Shown: positions 12,936 to 25,656 of the stretch, piece by piece
Layout: each line of letters opens with the position of its first letter
How positions within the stretch are numbered: the first letter of the stretch is position 1
Source of the DNA: Solen grandis
Taxonomy: Eukaryota > Mollusca > Bivalvia > Adapedonta > Solenidae
Direction of reading: 5' to 3'
DNA length: 64,000 nucleotides
Assembly: GCA_021229015.1 (NCBI GenBank)
Contig: CM037788.1
Location: 54,625,573 to 54,689,572 of the forward strand
Made by a program: the position numbers and the translations under genes
The notes under the pieces: model-generated
The model's input: only the letters and a program-made list of their open reading frames with translations
Database searches by the model: none
What the model was told of the DNA's origin: nothing

Positions 12936-14097
12936 TGCCATGTGTTTATTTGTGTTTCGTTCCACACACACACAAACAAAAAAAAAACGGTATTTTTATA
13001 CATGTATATCTTTTAACGTTACTGTTTTGAAATAATGCTATATAGAAAAGTTAATTCAATCATTTCAAAATAGTTCTATCTTAAACACTTAATTTACAAC
13101 AACAGATGTGTAATTTACAACAACAGATGTGTAAGCTAAATTCGTAAACAAACCTACCTCAACTTTTATTTTAGTCCATTTTCTTCGTGGAAAAAAAAGC
13201 AACTAAACGTATTTTACACTTCTAGATAGGTATTAACGTATCGGTTATAGACTAAAGAAGAATGATAAAAAAAATCACGCTCTCTTCTTATGCCCTCCTC
13301 AAACACACAGTTTAATATGTAAATGTCTGAGATAAAAACACGCGTGTGTAGACAGCGCGTGTACTCGCTGAGAGGCTGGTTGGCCAAGTAAGTATATTTT
13401 CCGGCTTAGGTTGCATCTCTCAATTCGTTCAACATCGGTTGTTTCCGTGATCGATATAGCGGAAATAAACTGCAGACGGAAGAATAGTGTATGTTAATTT
13501 ATTGATTTACTTGTGGGTGCTCGCTGTTAAGGTGCTTCCCAATTACTTGCTCTAGTGAAGTCATATGTATAAACTTCACTGTACTACATAAACTATATAG
13601 ATCAAAGACATACAGAGAAACCTCCGATTAAAGCCACTGAAAATATGGTCTGGGCACCCAACAAATCATTGAATATTGTAAATTTTCAAAAATGTATGGA
13701 AAGATCAAAGAGAAAAATGTAACAATACCAAAATAATAATCGTTTCTCTACTGCGAGGAATTATTTATAGTTTGATTTAGATTTAAAATTATTAAAAATC
13801 ATGATTTATAATCAACTAGTCTAGCAGGAAATACAACACATCTTACATAATCATCACCATGCAGGTGTTTTTCTATATTACATTAAACCCATAAAACATT
13901 TTATTTCATGACTTATTTAAATACATAATATATCATTTTGATGGTAAATGTAATGTTCTATTTCTATTTTTATAAAATACAATTTACTTTCAAAAAATTA
14001 TATTTTCAATAGAAAAGGTGATATTTGAAAGCGTGACTTTGAGGGAACTGGACAATTTGTAACGTGCTTTTTTTTAGATTTAGACTAGTTGCCAATC
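11306..14097. other. Non-coding stretch with simple repeats
   Basis: It contains an (ATC)n tract (12893-12932) and a 21-bp tandem duplication of AATTTACAACAACAGATGTG near 13092-13133. No supported coding sequence. Confidence 0.5.
12893..12932. repeat. (ATC)n microsatellite
   Basis: A run of about twelve ATC triplets. It generates a poly-isoleucine open frame that is not a gene. Confidence 0.85.
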
Positions 14098-14334
14098 TTT
14101 GTTTCCCTCATAGAGGACACCATGAAAAGACCTATGCGAACAGCATAAAACCAGATCAGCCTGCGAGTAGCTCGCAGGCTGATCAAGTTTTATGCTGTTC
14201 GCTGCTCCTCAGTGGTCTGGAAATGAGGATTTTATAATTAAATTTGGTAAGGTTTAACTGTGGTTTTCTGCAGATCAGGCTTTATGTGGTACATATTAAG
14301 TGCGTCAAAATGAGTCTATATGAGGGAAAGGGTT
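14098..14334. mobile_element. MITE-like element with long internal hairpin
   Basis: The termini TTTCCCTCATA (14102-14112) and TATGAGGGAAA (14319-14329) are inverted copies. An internal hairpin spans 14136-14202: a 16-bp outer stem (GCGAACAGCATAAAAC), a 2-base internal loop, a 14-bp inner stem (GATCAGCCTGCGAG) and a 3-base loop. The pattern matches a hairpin repeat I recall as widespread in bivalve genomes. That match is memory, not a search. Confidence 0.7.
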
Positions 14335-14829
14335 AATAGTTCTTTCTATAGCATCTAGTGTTCGTTCGAGTTGGTCATTCTCGAGACTGTACAAAGAACT
14401 ACTACCATGGTACTAATCAGGTGGTACACTTGTGCATTAGATATTCTTTGAAAAACAACGAAACATAATCAGGGAGAATATTTATTTAAATGACGTACTG
14501 CACTAAGCAATATCACCAGTTAAGCTATAGCTTACCCATATAATTTATTCACTGCCAAAATCAAATCTAGCTCAATACACAAGAGTTGACGTTAAACACG
14601 CTGTTCGTAGATCTTTCACATAAATAAATGATCCAATTGCAAACATTCTTTTATTTGGCTACTTTCTGTTTATAACCATTCGGTTTACATTATAACAGAT
14701 GGGACTGATGATCCAAACTTTTTAAACATAAAATCAAACATAAAAATAATAAAATAGAGTCGTCTGAGCTTTGAATATATATTGTCCACCACTGACGTGT
14801 AGCAAAGGCGGATGAACTCTAGCCATGCT

Positions 14830-14860
<31 letters not shown>

Positions 14861-16938
14861 TTTTACTGTAAACAGGTAAACGTGTGTATGATCGGCGTTC
14901 CACATGGTTAAATTATATTGCACTATTTTGCATACATGTAAACTCCAATGAATATAAGTTTGATTATAATCACTTCTCTCGTTATTTTTTTCCTCACCAT
15001 GTTCATTTGTCACTTAAAGCATGAAATAGTTTTAACTATAATTTTCAACCTAATCACAGCTTTAGAAAGCAGAATCAGACAATAATTAAATCTTCTCCCT
15101 TTTAACATTTACAAATAACTCGAGCTGTAACGAATACACCATTTAGTGAATACGAGTACACATCACGATACGGGTCAATTCATGAATGTAGTCGGGGTTC
15201 ACAAACAACAATCCATGATTAGATGGCGTCCATTTATTGGATGCACCAATGTAGGGCATACATAATAAACACATATAACATAAAGGACAGATATTATAAT
15301 ACAAATAAAATTAATGGACATATTAAACAGTTCACAATTATGACATAATAACAGTTCAGCGCATACCAAGCGAGTAACTCAAACATATTTAGTAATGATA
15401 TTGTATAAAAGTCTTACCAGACGCGTCTACCGCCAAAATATATTATAAATGCAATGTCCAAAGGTAAGAAAAATTCTAACAGAACAAACAAATAATACAA
15501 AGTTAATCTCTTATATTGATGACTAAGCAGTTTCCGATGGAACTAGCGTCCCGCTCGGCGTTCCGAATACGATAAAATAAATGTTAGAAGGAAATGTTAT
15601 ATAGGTAAAATTATTCGAGCCAAATCTTGTTATGGTGAGAAAAGGGCCGGGCTGACCAATCAAATAAAAAACCATTCATTCACATCATAACAACTTGTTT
15701 TCACTCATGCTCTCATGATTTTCTCTCACCACGGGACTATACGTAATATTGAGCACGTGACCTTTAACGCAAAGTGTCACGAAACAAAGGGACAAGAGTA
15801 CTAACAAAACAAATACGGATGACACGCATGCACATTTGTTAAAACGCTATCTACATACATAAATTATCTTGAGTCAAGCTCAAACTTGACTATGCTACAT
15901 GAATATGAATACACCCTGGTATAATGCAGAAATAAAAGACAAACTAAATTCAGGTTGCACATATTTTGAAGTGATTCAGTGGTCGCTATCTCGTCATTTA
16001 TAAACTGTTTTCCCAATGATCATTGAATGAAAGTGAACAAATTGTTTGAGAAAATATATAATATATACTTTGCTTAAAATAAAATTTTAACTTGTACTTG
16101 GAATTAGTAAACGCTATTGAAAATGACATTGCATGTGAAAAAAGTTTTGTTGCAAAACATGATTACAAAATTATATCGGTATTTTTTTACATATAATTAA
16201 TTATTATACATTTTATTGTTTATATTTTATCATTTGTGTTCGTATTTTTAATTGTCTTCCATGTTTTAAATTCAATATTTATTATCAGGAACATGAAATA
16301 AATAGTAACTCTGACAATTTAAAGCGACAAATCAAATTTATCAAGAGTGGACTTATTAGGCTACCGTACTTGATATTCAAATATCAAATGGATATTGTTT
16401 CTGATGTTTACTCTCACTTTAACAATCTTAATCTACCAAACAGCTAACATACTTATTTTGAAAATACATTCTGTGCTGTTACCTTTGGATCTAAATCAGT
16501 TTCTTGCAACTTTCTCGTAAAAAATTCATTTAAAGACAGTTAATTTGGCCATTACTCAGTGTCATTAACAAGCGTTAGATTACTGGTTACAAGCAAGTTC
16601 TACGAAAGTATTTAAATGTATCCAAATGAAAGAATCAAAAGAACTGTGCTGATTGGCTAGAGATAAGAGACTGGACTGTACAGTACGAAGCATGTGTAAG
16701 ATACGCTGAAGCTGATACATTTATGACACCTGGCTAAAAGAAACTAGCAAGCAGTCAAGTTTTTGATTTCCCAGACACTGATTATAAGGTTATTTGCATC
16801 ATCAATTTATCAGTTGTTAATTGGCTTGTTGTAAATATTCGGTTATTTGCCTCGCGAATAATGAATACATATTCGAATACTGGCAATATTCGGTGCATCA
16901 AATCACGAGTGTATCGTTACACCTCTACAAATAACATA
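14335..16938. other. Non-coding stretch
   Basis: It holds a (TTTA)n tract at 14829-14862. The rest is AT-rich with no supported gene or element. Confidence 0.5.
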
Positions 16939-17400
16939 TGGACTAAGACCACAATTAACTTTACTATTGTTCTATATGAGCATATATACATATGGCAATT
17001 TCTGTAAGGGAAATTGACATCCAAACTTACCCTCATTAGATAGATCTATTCAAGAGAAATAAGTCTGTACATTTTAAACATGCGGTCTCCCGACTACTTT
17101 TTGACCATTTAAGGCCAAATAACATACGTATGAATTTAGTGCTCCGGTCGGCCATTTCACACCAATTTTCTAAAAAATTCCCCTCTCAGCAATGCTCAAC
17201 GTTCAAGGTTGTTGTGCAATAAGGCCTCCAAATTGGGCATTTTATGACTATTTTAACTGTGTTCTATAGGATTTCATCCTTTATTGCATGTCCTTCAGTC
17301 AAAAATTCACCATAATACAGCATTAAAGAGGGTCACTATTGTGTGTAAGCACATCCGGATGTAGGGTAACCAAGGGCAGGTAACTGTATTCTTAGTCCTA
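16939..17400. mobile_element. MITE-like element, copy 1
   Basis: A 462-bp block whose left end (TGGACTAAGACCACAATTA) and right end (ending TTCTTAGTCCTA) are imperfect inverted repeats. A second copy lies in the opposite orientation at 45563-46018, and the similarity stops at the same termini. This supports a mobile unit rather than chance. No transposase frame. The minus-strand 66-codon frame here is not conserved as coding. Confidence 0.7.
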
Positions 17401-17999
17401 TTTAGTACAAAAAATTCAAAAAGTGTCTTAAAGTGATGCACAACGTATACTGAGCTATTGTATGAATTTGTAGCAAAATATTCTTTCATTTTATTATAAT
17501 ACAGCATTTTATGTAAGATAGGTGTATACCCAAAATAACTGCAGTTACAAATGCAGTCTAGCTACATGGCCAACACTGAAATTTTAATTACTTCTTTATT
17601 TATGGGAATTTTTCAATGAAATAAAAAAATTGTGTGTTCTATCAACTAATCTGCATTAGAAAATGTAAAAAAAACCCTGAAAATGAAACCTTATTCTTTA
17701 CTCAATAAACTTGTTACTACTTTTAGTAACATTTTTGGATTTTTTAACAACAATATAAAAATAAATAAAAATCTCACTCTGTCAAATTTTTGTGCATCTG
17801 AAAGAATACACTTTTGTCTTAAAATGGGACATAGTTGGCCATTCTACTATTAAAGACTGTGGAGATATCTTGTTATGAAACAAGTTCGACCCCCCGGCCG
17901 CGAGACTGATTAATTGACTGTTGTTTGTTTTGTTTTATTTTCAGACTGATCCCCGACACATTTCATCACCAATTTGTAAGATCCCTATATGGTTGTTAC
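17401..17999. other. Non-coding stretch
   Basis: AT-rich, with no recognisable gene or element. Confidence 0.5.
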
Positions 18000-18126
18000 T
18001 GTGTTGGAGATGACTGTCGCAGCGACAGGATTACACTCATTTAATTGCAGGTGGGGGGAGACCTGAGGTACAGAAATACCAACCTACCACAAGCCAGCTG
18101 GAAGGCTTCCTCACTTTAAATCGGAT
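18000..18126 (-). mobile_element. Degenerate SINE family 1 body fragment
   Basis: On the minus strand it shows GAGGAAGCCTTCCAGCTGGC, a shortened middle part, and a diverged end matching the CTGTCGCTGCGACAG-like terminus. The tRNA-like head is missing and the internal part has deletions, so this is an old copy. Confidence 0.65.
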
Positions 18127-18427
18127 ATACCTTTGAAATTTACTATATCATTACTTCTATAATTATATTTTTATGTAATATATTTCATATTTTGAAAATA
18201 ACTATAGTATAACTACTACTATTATATATATATTTTTTTTTTGTCGTATAATTTCCTTCTTTCTTGACAAGGGAACCGCCATGGTTCATACAAATTTGCT
18301 AACATGCATTTAAGAGAACAATTTTGTTCAGTTCATTATTACTACACATATCTTGAATAACAAGTTAATCTTTGTGATTACGATCGAATGTACTTGTAGA
18401 TTATCAGAAATCTGTAATTAAAAGCCA

Positions 18428-18455
18428 TAAAAAAAAAAAAAAAAAAAATAAATAA

Positions 18456-18536
<81 letters not shown>
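18428..18536. repeat. Compound microsatellite (A)n-(TAAA)n-(TA)n-(TG)n
   Basis: Four adjoining simple tracts. TA/TG tracts of this length are mutable and prone to strand opening. Confidence 0.9.
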
Positions 18537-18680
18537 TACCTATTATGTGGTTCATCCTCTATGACAAGAAATTGTCTTTATTGTATGTGACCAAATGGAT
18601 TATGTGGTTACTTTATTTATATTGACTATGTACATTGTACACGTCGAAAAATAAAGCTTTGTCTTGTCTTGTCTTTAAAA
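18537..18680 (+). mobile_element. Possible LINE 3' end with (CTTGT)n tail
   Basis: AATAAAGCTTTGTCTTGTCT closes the block, resembling LINE 3' ends that finish in a short simple repeat after an AATAAA. No coding part is attached. Low confidence. Confidence 0.35.
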
Positions 18681-19887
18681 AACTCGAGTGACCTATATCG
18701 ATGTGAACCTGTGTGATATCAAGTAAACGACTTTACCGGCTCGGGCACGAATGTCCTTTTCCTTAAATAGTTTGCGATTCTTATTTTAAGTTTCATTCAG
18801 ATTGGACCTCAAATGGCAAAGGTGTATCAATTAAAAATGAAGCTCTGTTGAAGAGCCATAACCCCTGACTTCAATATCAGTCATATTGAAACAATTCGGT
18901 AAAAACAAAACTACCAAGTTTGACCAATATCTTTAGAAATGTGCTAGCGTGCAAACAGAGTAGAAGTTTATATTTTACAGATATTTCAAAAGCTTCACCT
19001 TTAGACCTGTTTGCATAATTTCAAACTCAGGTACAAGATATATGCTGTTTGGGCTGTCATGTCCATAAACATTGTTTCCAGGGTTACTTCATTTTTTAAT
19101 ATGGATGTTGCAGTGTAAAGTGTTAATTGGCTTTTTAAAACTGCCGATAATAAAACTCCTGACCTACTTCATCGTCGGAACCCACTATATAATCTATATT
19201 GCAAAATATTTCGATGAGAAAATACTATTCAAATGTTGTATAAGCAAAAAAATTAATTAAAGTTTTGAATTTAACATGTATTATATTCATTTTATAAGTC
19301 ACCAGAGTTAAGGGCGTGTGTTACAGTTTGCTACAAAAAAGGAAACTGTAAATTGCTCCATAGAATTTTTTTAAACTTTGCATGATTATAGAGAATCATA
19401 AATGAAACATTTTTATGGAAAAAATTGGGGGTCACCATTCTAATTTTTTTTAGTTATCTGGCCCTGAATGTGATATTTTAACATTTTTAGGCCATATTCA
19501 AGGTTTGATAACTCAAATAATGGCAAACAACACCTCGTAAGATTCAAAATCAATGTTCAGTTCTTTATTCACTGTCTCTGTACAAAATTTGTAAAATTCT
19601 ATGCGACAGATTTTATACTATAATCACAATCATGCAAATATATTTTTTCTCAAAGTATCTCCTCTTTTTCAAGAAAAAATGCAATATATTTGCAGGTTTA
19701 AACATAACAGAACTTCTATAAGATCTGCTGGTTTTAAATTTTGCATAATGACTGAAAATGAAATTACAAACATTAACAAGAAATAATATAAGGTATCAGT
19801 AATATTTATTTGAGTTATTTGTCTATCTCCTTTTTCATACACTTGCCGAGTTTATTTTTTCAGGACTTCACCAACATTAACGGGGTT
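18681..19887. other. Non-coding stretch
   Basis: AT-rich; short open frames only (for example 19072-19260 and 19601-19786), with no domain recognised. Confidence 0.45.
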
Positions 19888-19895
19888 GAGTTTTT

Positions 19896-20620
19896 AGACG
19901 GCGATAGCCGTCTTATGCTGAAAAACGAAATCAGGCCTTGCTAATTTGTATATTTTCCACAACAATTTTAACTGTACCTCTCCGCGCTTAGTGCGGATCC
20001 ATGCAGTAACTAACGAATACGAGTGGAATATGTTACACAGACGTTTAAATCATAACCGTAACCGCTTTTAGTGTGTTATTGTTTGTTAACATGTTTTCTT
20101 TTGCCATTATTTTGCACTGGAAGCATCAATTTTAAGCGTGAAAAAAATATCCGTGACATTTCTTAACCAGAACAGCAACCCATCTTACGTACATGAAGAT
20201 CTACTCCTGTAAAAAGAAAAAGTAGTGCTCCGTATGTATGTAATTGACCTAAAGTAGTCCACACAATATTTTGTAATGATGGCGAGTTAGGTTCCTCCCA
20301 GGGCATTTCCTAACTTTGAAATAGATAGGCAAACATTCTAGTATCTTAAATAATCAAATACCTGGTCAGTTTCTACATATAGAAAACAACAGATAGAATT
20401 CGCTAGCACTAGAGAAAGAGAATGACCTACTTAGGCATGCAGCTCTTTATGAATGAAAGGTTCATGACCTTTACTCCGGATTATTATGTTACAAACAGAA
20501 ATTCTGTAGCAACAGCGGGTGGAGTTTTTGTCGTCATGTGACTGCTTCAATAACTTCAGAAACTCTGGGTTTATGATGTTAATCCCGTCGCCGTCTCTCA
20601 CCGCATTGTGCGCTTTGATT
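19896..20620. mobile_element. Hairpin-ended interspersed repeat, copy 1
   Basis: A 725-bp block with an inverted copy at 50294-51028. It begins with a perfect 7-bp-stem hairpin (AGACGGCGATAGCCGTCT, 19896-19913) exactly where similarity between copies starts, so the hairpin marks the element end. It has no coding frame shared by the two copies. A terminal hairpin is a feature of Helitron-type elements, but the expected CTRR end was not confirmed. Confidence 0.65.
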
Positions 20621-21487
20621 ATTTCTATATATCATTTGTGAATGAGCTGCTCCAGGGCATCGATATTATACTATTGAGCATACTCCCGCACCGCTGACGT
20701 TTTAGAAAAGCAGGTTCCCTCTCAGTCGATCGCAGAAAGATTAAAAGATCAGATTACCGGGAACAAGCTTTGGGGAAACTTCTTTGAACACTGGGAAATC
20801 TGGACTGTGTTAAAGGCTACCGGGGGTACATGTACAGTCGCATAATTGGGCAGATTCGATTGACGTACGCCCCTTTGTTCCTTACATTCCCTTTTCCGTT
20901 TCTCAATTTTGCAGATTATAATTTTCTCACAGACAAGGAGTAGCTTCATAGCTTTAAGTACATTCCTTAAGAAAACTATACATAAATTCTGTTCGAAACA
21001 AGACTACAGCTACGTGCATAAAAGGGAAACATCTGATGTCGCTTATAAACATGCTATAAGTGATCAACACCTGATATTATAATGTATGTACAGCAGTCAT
21101 AAAATTAGCATGAATTGGGAATAAGAATATTTCTAATATCAGCTTTGATAACAACCTCTACTTCAACTTCAGGATCTTCGACATATAATTTCCCTTTACG
21201 CCACAGTGTAAGTTTCTGTTCAATTTTTAGCATTTTTGAAAATGTTAATACTTGTTGTTCCTTTCCATGTGCTATCAATGTCCATTTTAACTTTTGATGA
21301 CGTGCAGGTTTTCTGTTAAGTCTACAGCGAACCAGTGGCGATTATTGGATGTCAATCTAACAGGTGCACGTACATGTAGGTTTGAATTACGGCTTCGTGT
21401 TGTCCCGGTAAAGAAAACAGTTAGAACGGTTCCGTTTCTGGTCTCCAGCAATTAAAATAGAGGGTCGGAAGGTTAGGTTTATTTTTT

Positions 21488-21522
<35 letters not shown>

Positions 21523-21540
21523 TGAAATGAAAGGTGAAAC
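20621..21540. other. Non-coding stretch with poly(T)
   Basis: A poly(T) tract (21481-21519) precedes the Helitron-like element. Nothing else recognised. Confidence 0.5.
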
Positions 21541-21967
21541 AAGAGGGCCATGATGACCCTATATCGCTCACCTGAGTACCACTGTTCTAAAGGTATCCCT
21601 CAGTATTATGGACCATAACTCCCATACAAATCATAATAATCCTTGGTTTATTAACATTATGTATACATCTGATCAAGATTGTTTTATAAATGTGGATGCT
21701 AGAATGTGAAAAAAAATAAATATAACATTTTTAATACTTTAAGGGCTTTAATTGGAGATAGTGGTCCAATACCAAGTCAGCCTTGATCGCAAGATAATAG
21801 TCATTAACATTACCATCAGGTTTGTGTAAGTTTACTTTCTAAATAATCCCTAGGAAGCTGAATTTTCAAGACAACAGCTTTGTTTGAGCAGTTTTGGTAG
21901 AGGGTAATGATGTGATCATTTTTGTTCAATGAAATCAAATTCTTACCAACATATTTAGAGACGAAGA

Positions 21968-21971
21968 TTTA

Positions 21972-22018
<47 letters not shown>

Positions 22019-22021
22019 ATT
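21968..22021. repeat. (AAAT)n microsatellite
   Basis: About thirteen tetranucleotide repeats in the single-copy part of the Helitron-like element. They generate a repetitive minus-strand frame (LFIY repeats) that is not a gene. Confidence 0.9.
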
Positions 22022-22084
22022 AAACATGGTAATATCCATTTGGTTGCCATGGAGAATTGTCTCTATAAATTTAACTTTAAACAT

Positions 22085-23735
22085 ATAAGGCAAATTAGCC
22101 CCGCACATGGACCCCATGTTTTTTTACGGATCGGAATAATTTTAGCAATATTGGTAGAGAGTTACCCAAGGAACTTCTGTACTAGAACATTTTGAAATCT
22201 GGCAAGTAGTTTTGAAGGAGATAATTTTTAAAGTATTCGTATTTTTTTCTTTCTGTTGCCATGGCAACCGGAGTTGTACATGGATCAAGTTTATTTTAGC
22301 AACTTTTGTGAAGGTTCACCCACGGATCATCCCTGACAAGTTTAATCAAATTCTGTCCAACGGTTTCAGAGGAGATGTCTTTTAAAGTTTTCCAATATAC
22401 ATATAAGGCAAATTAGCACCGCCCCTGGCGGCCATGTTTTTTTTGTTTTTTTTACGGATCGGAATAAGTTTAGCAATCTTGGTAGAGGGTTACCCTAGGA
22501 ACATCTGTACTAAAATAAATTTTGAAATCTGGCCAGTAATTTTGAAGGAGATGAATTTTAAAGTGTTTTTTTTTTTTTTTCCTTACCGTAGCCATGGAAG
22601 CCAGAGTTCTACATGAATCAAGTTTATTTTAGCAACTTTTGTGAAGGTTTACCCAAGGACCATCCCTGCCAAGTTTAATCAAATTCTGTCGAATGGTTTC
22701 AGAGGAGATGTCGTTTAGTTAAGTTTTCCAATATACATATAAGGCAAATTAGCACCGCCCCTGGCGGCCATGTTGTTTTTTTAATTTTTTTACGGATCGG
22801 AATAAGTTTAATAATCTTGGTAGAGGGTTACCCAAGGAACATCTGTACAAAAATATTTTGAAATCTGGCCAGTAATTTTGAAGGAGATGAATTTTAAAGT
22901 GTTTTTTTTTTTTCTTACCGTAGCCATGGAAGCCAGAGTTCTACATGGATCAAGTTTATTTTAGCAACTTTTGTGAAGGTTTACCCAAGGACCATCCCTG
23001 CCAAGTTTAATCAAATTCTGTCGAATGGTTTCAGAGGAGATGTCGTTTAGTTAAGTTTTCCAATATACATATAAGGCAAATTAGCACCGCCCCTGGCGGC
23101 CATGTTTTTTTATTTTTTTATTTTTTTACGGATCGGAATAAGTTTAGCAATCTTGGTAGAGGGTTACCCAAGGAACATCTGTACAAAAATATTTTGAAAT
23201 CTGGCCAGTAATTTTGAAGGAGATGAATTTTAAAGTGTTTTATTTTTTCTTACCGTAGCCATGGAAGCCAGAGTTCTACATGGATCAAGTTTATTTTAGC
23301 AACTTTTGTGAAGGTTTACCCAAGGACCATCCCTGCCAAGTTTAATCAAATTCTGTCGAATGGTTTCAGAGGAGATGTCGTTTAGTTAAGTTTTCCAATA
23401 TACATATAAGGCAAATTAGCACCGCCCCTGGCGGCCATGTTTTTTTTTTTTTTTTTTTTTTTTACGGATCGGAATAAGTTTAGGAATCTTGGTAGAGGGT
23501 TACCAAAGGAACATCTGTACAAAAATATTTTGAAATCTGGCCAGTAATTTTGAAGGAGATGAATTTTAAAGTGTTTTTTTTTTTTTTCCTTACCGTAGCC
23601 ATGGAAGCCAGAGTTCTACATGAATCAAGTTTATTTTAGCAACTTTTGTGAAGGTTTACCCAAGGACCATCCCTGCCAAGTTTAATCAAATTCTGTCGAA
23701 CGGTTTCAGAGGAGATGTCGTTTAGAGCAAGTTGT
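22085..23735 (+). repeat. Tandem array, five units of ~335 bp
   Basis: The marker ACGGATCGGAATAA recurs at about 22127, 22455, 22790, 23128 and 23464, giving periods of roughly 328, 335, 338 and 336 bp. Each unit holds a poly(T) tract, AATCTTGGTAGAGGGTTACC, GAAATCTGGCCAGTAATTTT, a second T tract, CATGGAAGCCAGAGTTCTAC, AAGTTTATTTTAGCAACTTT and TCAGAGGAGATGTCGTTTAG. Units 2-5 are far more alike than unit 1, so the array grew or was homogenised from the right. The last unit runs into GTTGTTGACGACGGACGCGG. Confidence 0.9.
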
Positions 23736-23761
23736 TGACGACGGACGCGGGGTGATCACAA

Positions 23762-23797
23762 AAGCTCACCTTAAGAACGTTGTGCCTAGGTGAGCTT
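23762..23797. other. Terminal hairpin of the Helitron-like element
   Basis: A perfect 10-bp inverted repeat, AAGCTCACCT and AGGTGAGCTT, with a 16-base loop. By family analogy it would act as the rolling-circle termination signal. Confidence 0.7.
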
Positions 23798-23929
23798 AAA
23801 AGGGAAATATGTTTTTTTTAAAGGCGGAAAGGTAGAAAGAAATTTTATGGGTCGGTCGTTAAAAAAGAGGGTCGGTCGGGAGACCAGTAACGGATTTTTT
23901 TTTGCCTAACATACAGAATATGCCTTCCG

Positions 23930-24196
23930 TATGCAAATGCGGGGCCTCCGTGGCCAAGAGGGTAAAGTCTCACTCAGCCCCTCACTGCGTGGGTTCGAAT
24001 CCTGGCAGGGTCATTCGGATTTTCATGTGAGGAAGCCTTCCAGCTGGCTTGCGGTAGGTCGGTGGTTCTACCCGAATGCCTCCGTGCATTCGGGGTCTTC
24101 CTCCACCTGTAATTAGCTGGACGTCGCTATATGACTGAAATACTGTCGAAGCGACGGTAAACTCAAATAGTCAAATAGTCAGCCATATGCAAATGC
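23930..24196 (+). mobile_element. SINE family 1 copy with 11-bp target duplication
   Basis: The head begins GGGGCCTCCGTGGCCAAGAG (A-box-like) with B box GGGTTCGAATCC. The shared body starts GAGGAAGCCTTCCAGCTGGC and ends CGAAGCGACGGTAAACTCAA with a (ATAGTCA)n tail. TATGCAAATGC flanks it at 23930-23940 and 24186-24196. The head is shortened between the boxes compared with the copies at 33.1 and 36.6 kb. Confidence 0.85.
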
Positions 24197-24365
24197 TGAA
24201 AAACAGCTTTCACTTCATACTTCAGTTTGTCCTGGAAGGATCTTTTGGTTGGCTCAAATTTGTAATACCCACTACTGATATGTACATGTTGGGGTCGTGC
24301 AAGTGTCTAGAAACTGATTCAAGTAAACAGAACGACGCTCGCACAATTGCTCTTAAATCGAACGT

Positions 24366-24677
24366 TTGTTTGTTTGTTTATCGGGTTTAACGTCCCTTCG
24401 ACAGTATTTCAATCATTCGGAGATGATTTCTACTTCAGACAGATATAGTGCTGCCACACTGTAGTTTCACGCCGTAGGCATTTGGCATGATACTACACCC
24501 AGTCACATTATCCTGACACTGAGCCAACCAGTCCTGGATCTACCCTTATATGCTGAGCGCCAAGCAAGGGAGCTATACCAGTACCATTTTTACGACTTTG
24601 GTATGTCGCGGCCGGGGATCGAACCCACGACATCCTGATTCTAAGACGGACGCTCTAACCACTCGGCCACCGGGACT
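24366..24677 (-). mobile_element. Full-length SINE family 2 copy
   Basis: On the minus strand: a tRNA-like head with GGTGGCCGAGTGGTTAGAGC (A box) and GGGTTCGATCCC (B box), then CGACATACCAAAGTCGTAAA, the GTGTCAGGATAATGTGACTG block and an end at GAAGGGACGTTAAACCCGAT with a (AAAC)n tail. It is complete and lies about 180 bp left of the large palindrome. Its head differs from that of family 1, so the families are distinct. Confidence 0.85.
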
Positions 24678-25656
24678 GGTGCACAATCTTACGTCTTTTG
24701 GATGACTGTCGCATGGTGCAGAACCATATCGGCGGGCTCTCTGCGGAAATCGCTATATCGGCAGGCTCTCTGCGTTCGCACCGGTCATTCTCTGCCATAA
24801 ACACTAGAAAACGCTGGGCGGAAGGGAAAGAAACAGACCAATGGTCATTTTCCAAAGGTGGGCCCAAACTCCTTTCCCCACAACAGTAAAAATTGAAAAA
24901 TTTAAAAAATAAATCACTATTTACAAGTACCATAAAAAAAATTTAAAGGACTGGTATATAAAATAATTGCATTGAAAACCGGGTAATCATGTAAAATAAT
25001 CTACAGTTCATATAATAATCAAAACTGTTTTATATCATGATCTGATTATATGTGTGTTTGAAAGTACATAAAAATAATTTGTAACTTCCTTAAACTCTCT
25101 TCGCAGTAATTATTCTCCATGATAAGTACAGTACTCACTGCCGGACATCGTTCATAATGAGAGAATAATAATTAATTAAAAACAAAAAAGGCAAGAGTCG
25201 CTAAAGCGACAGTACCGGTTTTCGCGGAAACAGCGGTCTTTGTTACTTAGTAATGCAACAAACAGTTCCATTTAGTATACAAACATTAAATTCAGCTGAT
25301 CATGACATGCAACTATTACAGTTGGTACTTATAAATGTTGTCAAGTTATATCAAAATCTGATCAATAGTAGCTGAGAAATTCAGCAGATAAAATATATTT
25401 TAAGAAATATGACAAGGGGGGAATAACTCAAATGAAATTGAAGCAAGCATGAAATTCCTACAATATGAGCTAGTAGACCTGGTATTTATAATTGTTGTGA
25501 AGTTAAATAAAAGTAGCTAAGAAATAGTGTGGACAAAATATCTTCAAAAGATATAGCAAAGGGTCCTAATTCATATAAATTCAAGCCGGTAATGATGTGC
25601 CAACGATATGCACAACTGGACTTGGTACTTAATAATGCAACCAATGAAAATCCTAC

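Larger units (their letters stand above)
21541..23800 (+). mobile_element. Helitron-like non-autonomous element with internal tandem array
   Basis: The left end is around AGAGGGCCATGATGACCCTA (21544) and TATATCGCTCACCTGAG. The right end is a hairpin with a perfect 10-bp stem, AAGCTCACCT / AGGTGAGCTT (23762-23797), followed by TTAAAA. Both ends share the GCTCACCT core. Between them lie single-copy sequence (21580-22085) and five tandem units of about 335 bp. This layout, with related ends, a 3' hairpin and internal tandem repeats, is what is known for Helentron-like and bivalve 'pearl'-like elements. The assignment is an inference. No Rep/helicase frame is present. Confidence 0.6.

Noticed and set aside
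22085..23735. CRISPR-like array
   Set aside because: The period is ~335 bp with no short repeat/spacer pattern, and the genome is eukaryotic; it is a tandem array in a mobile element.
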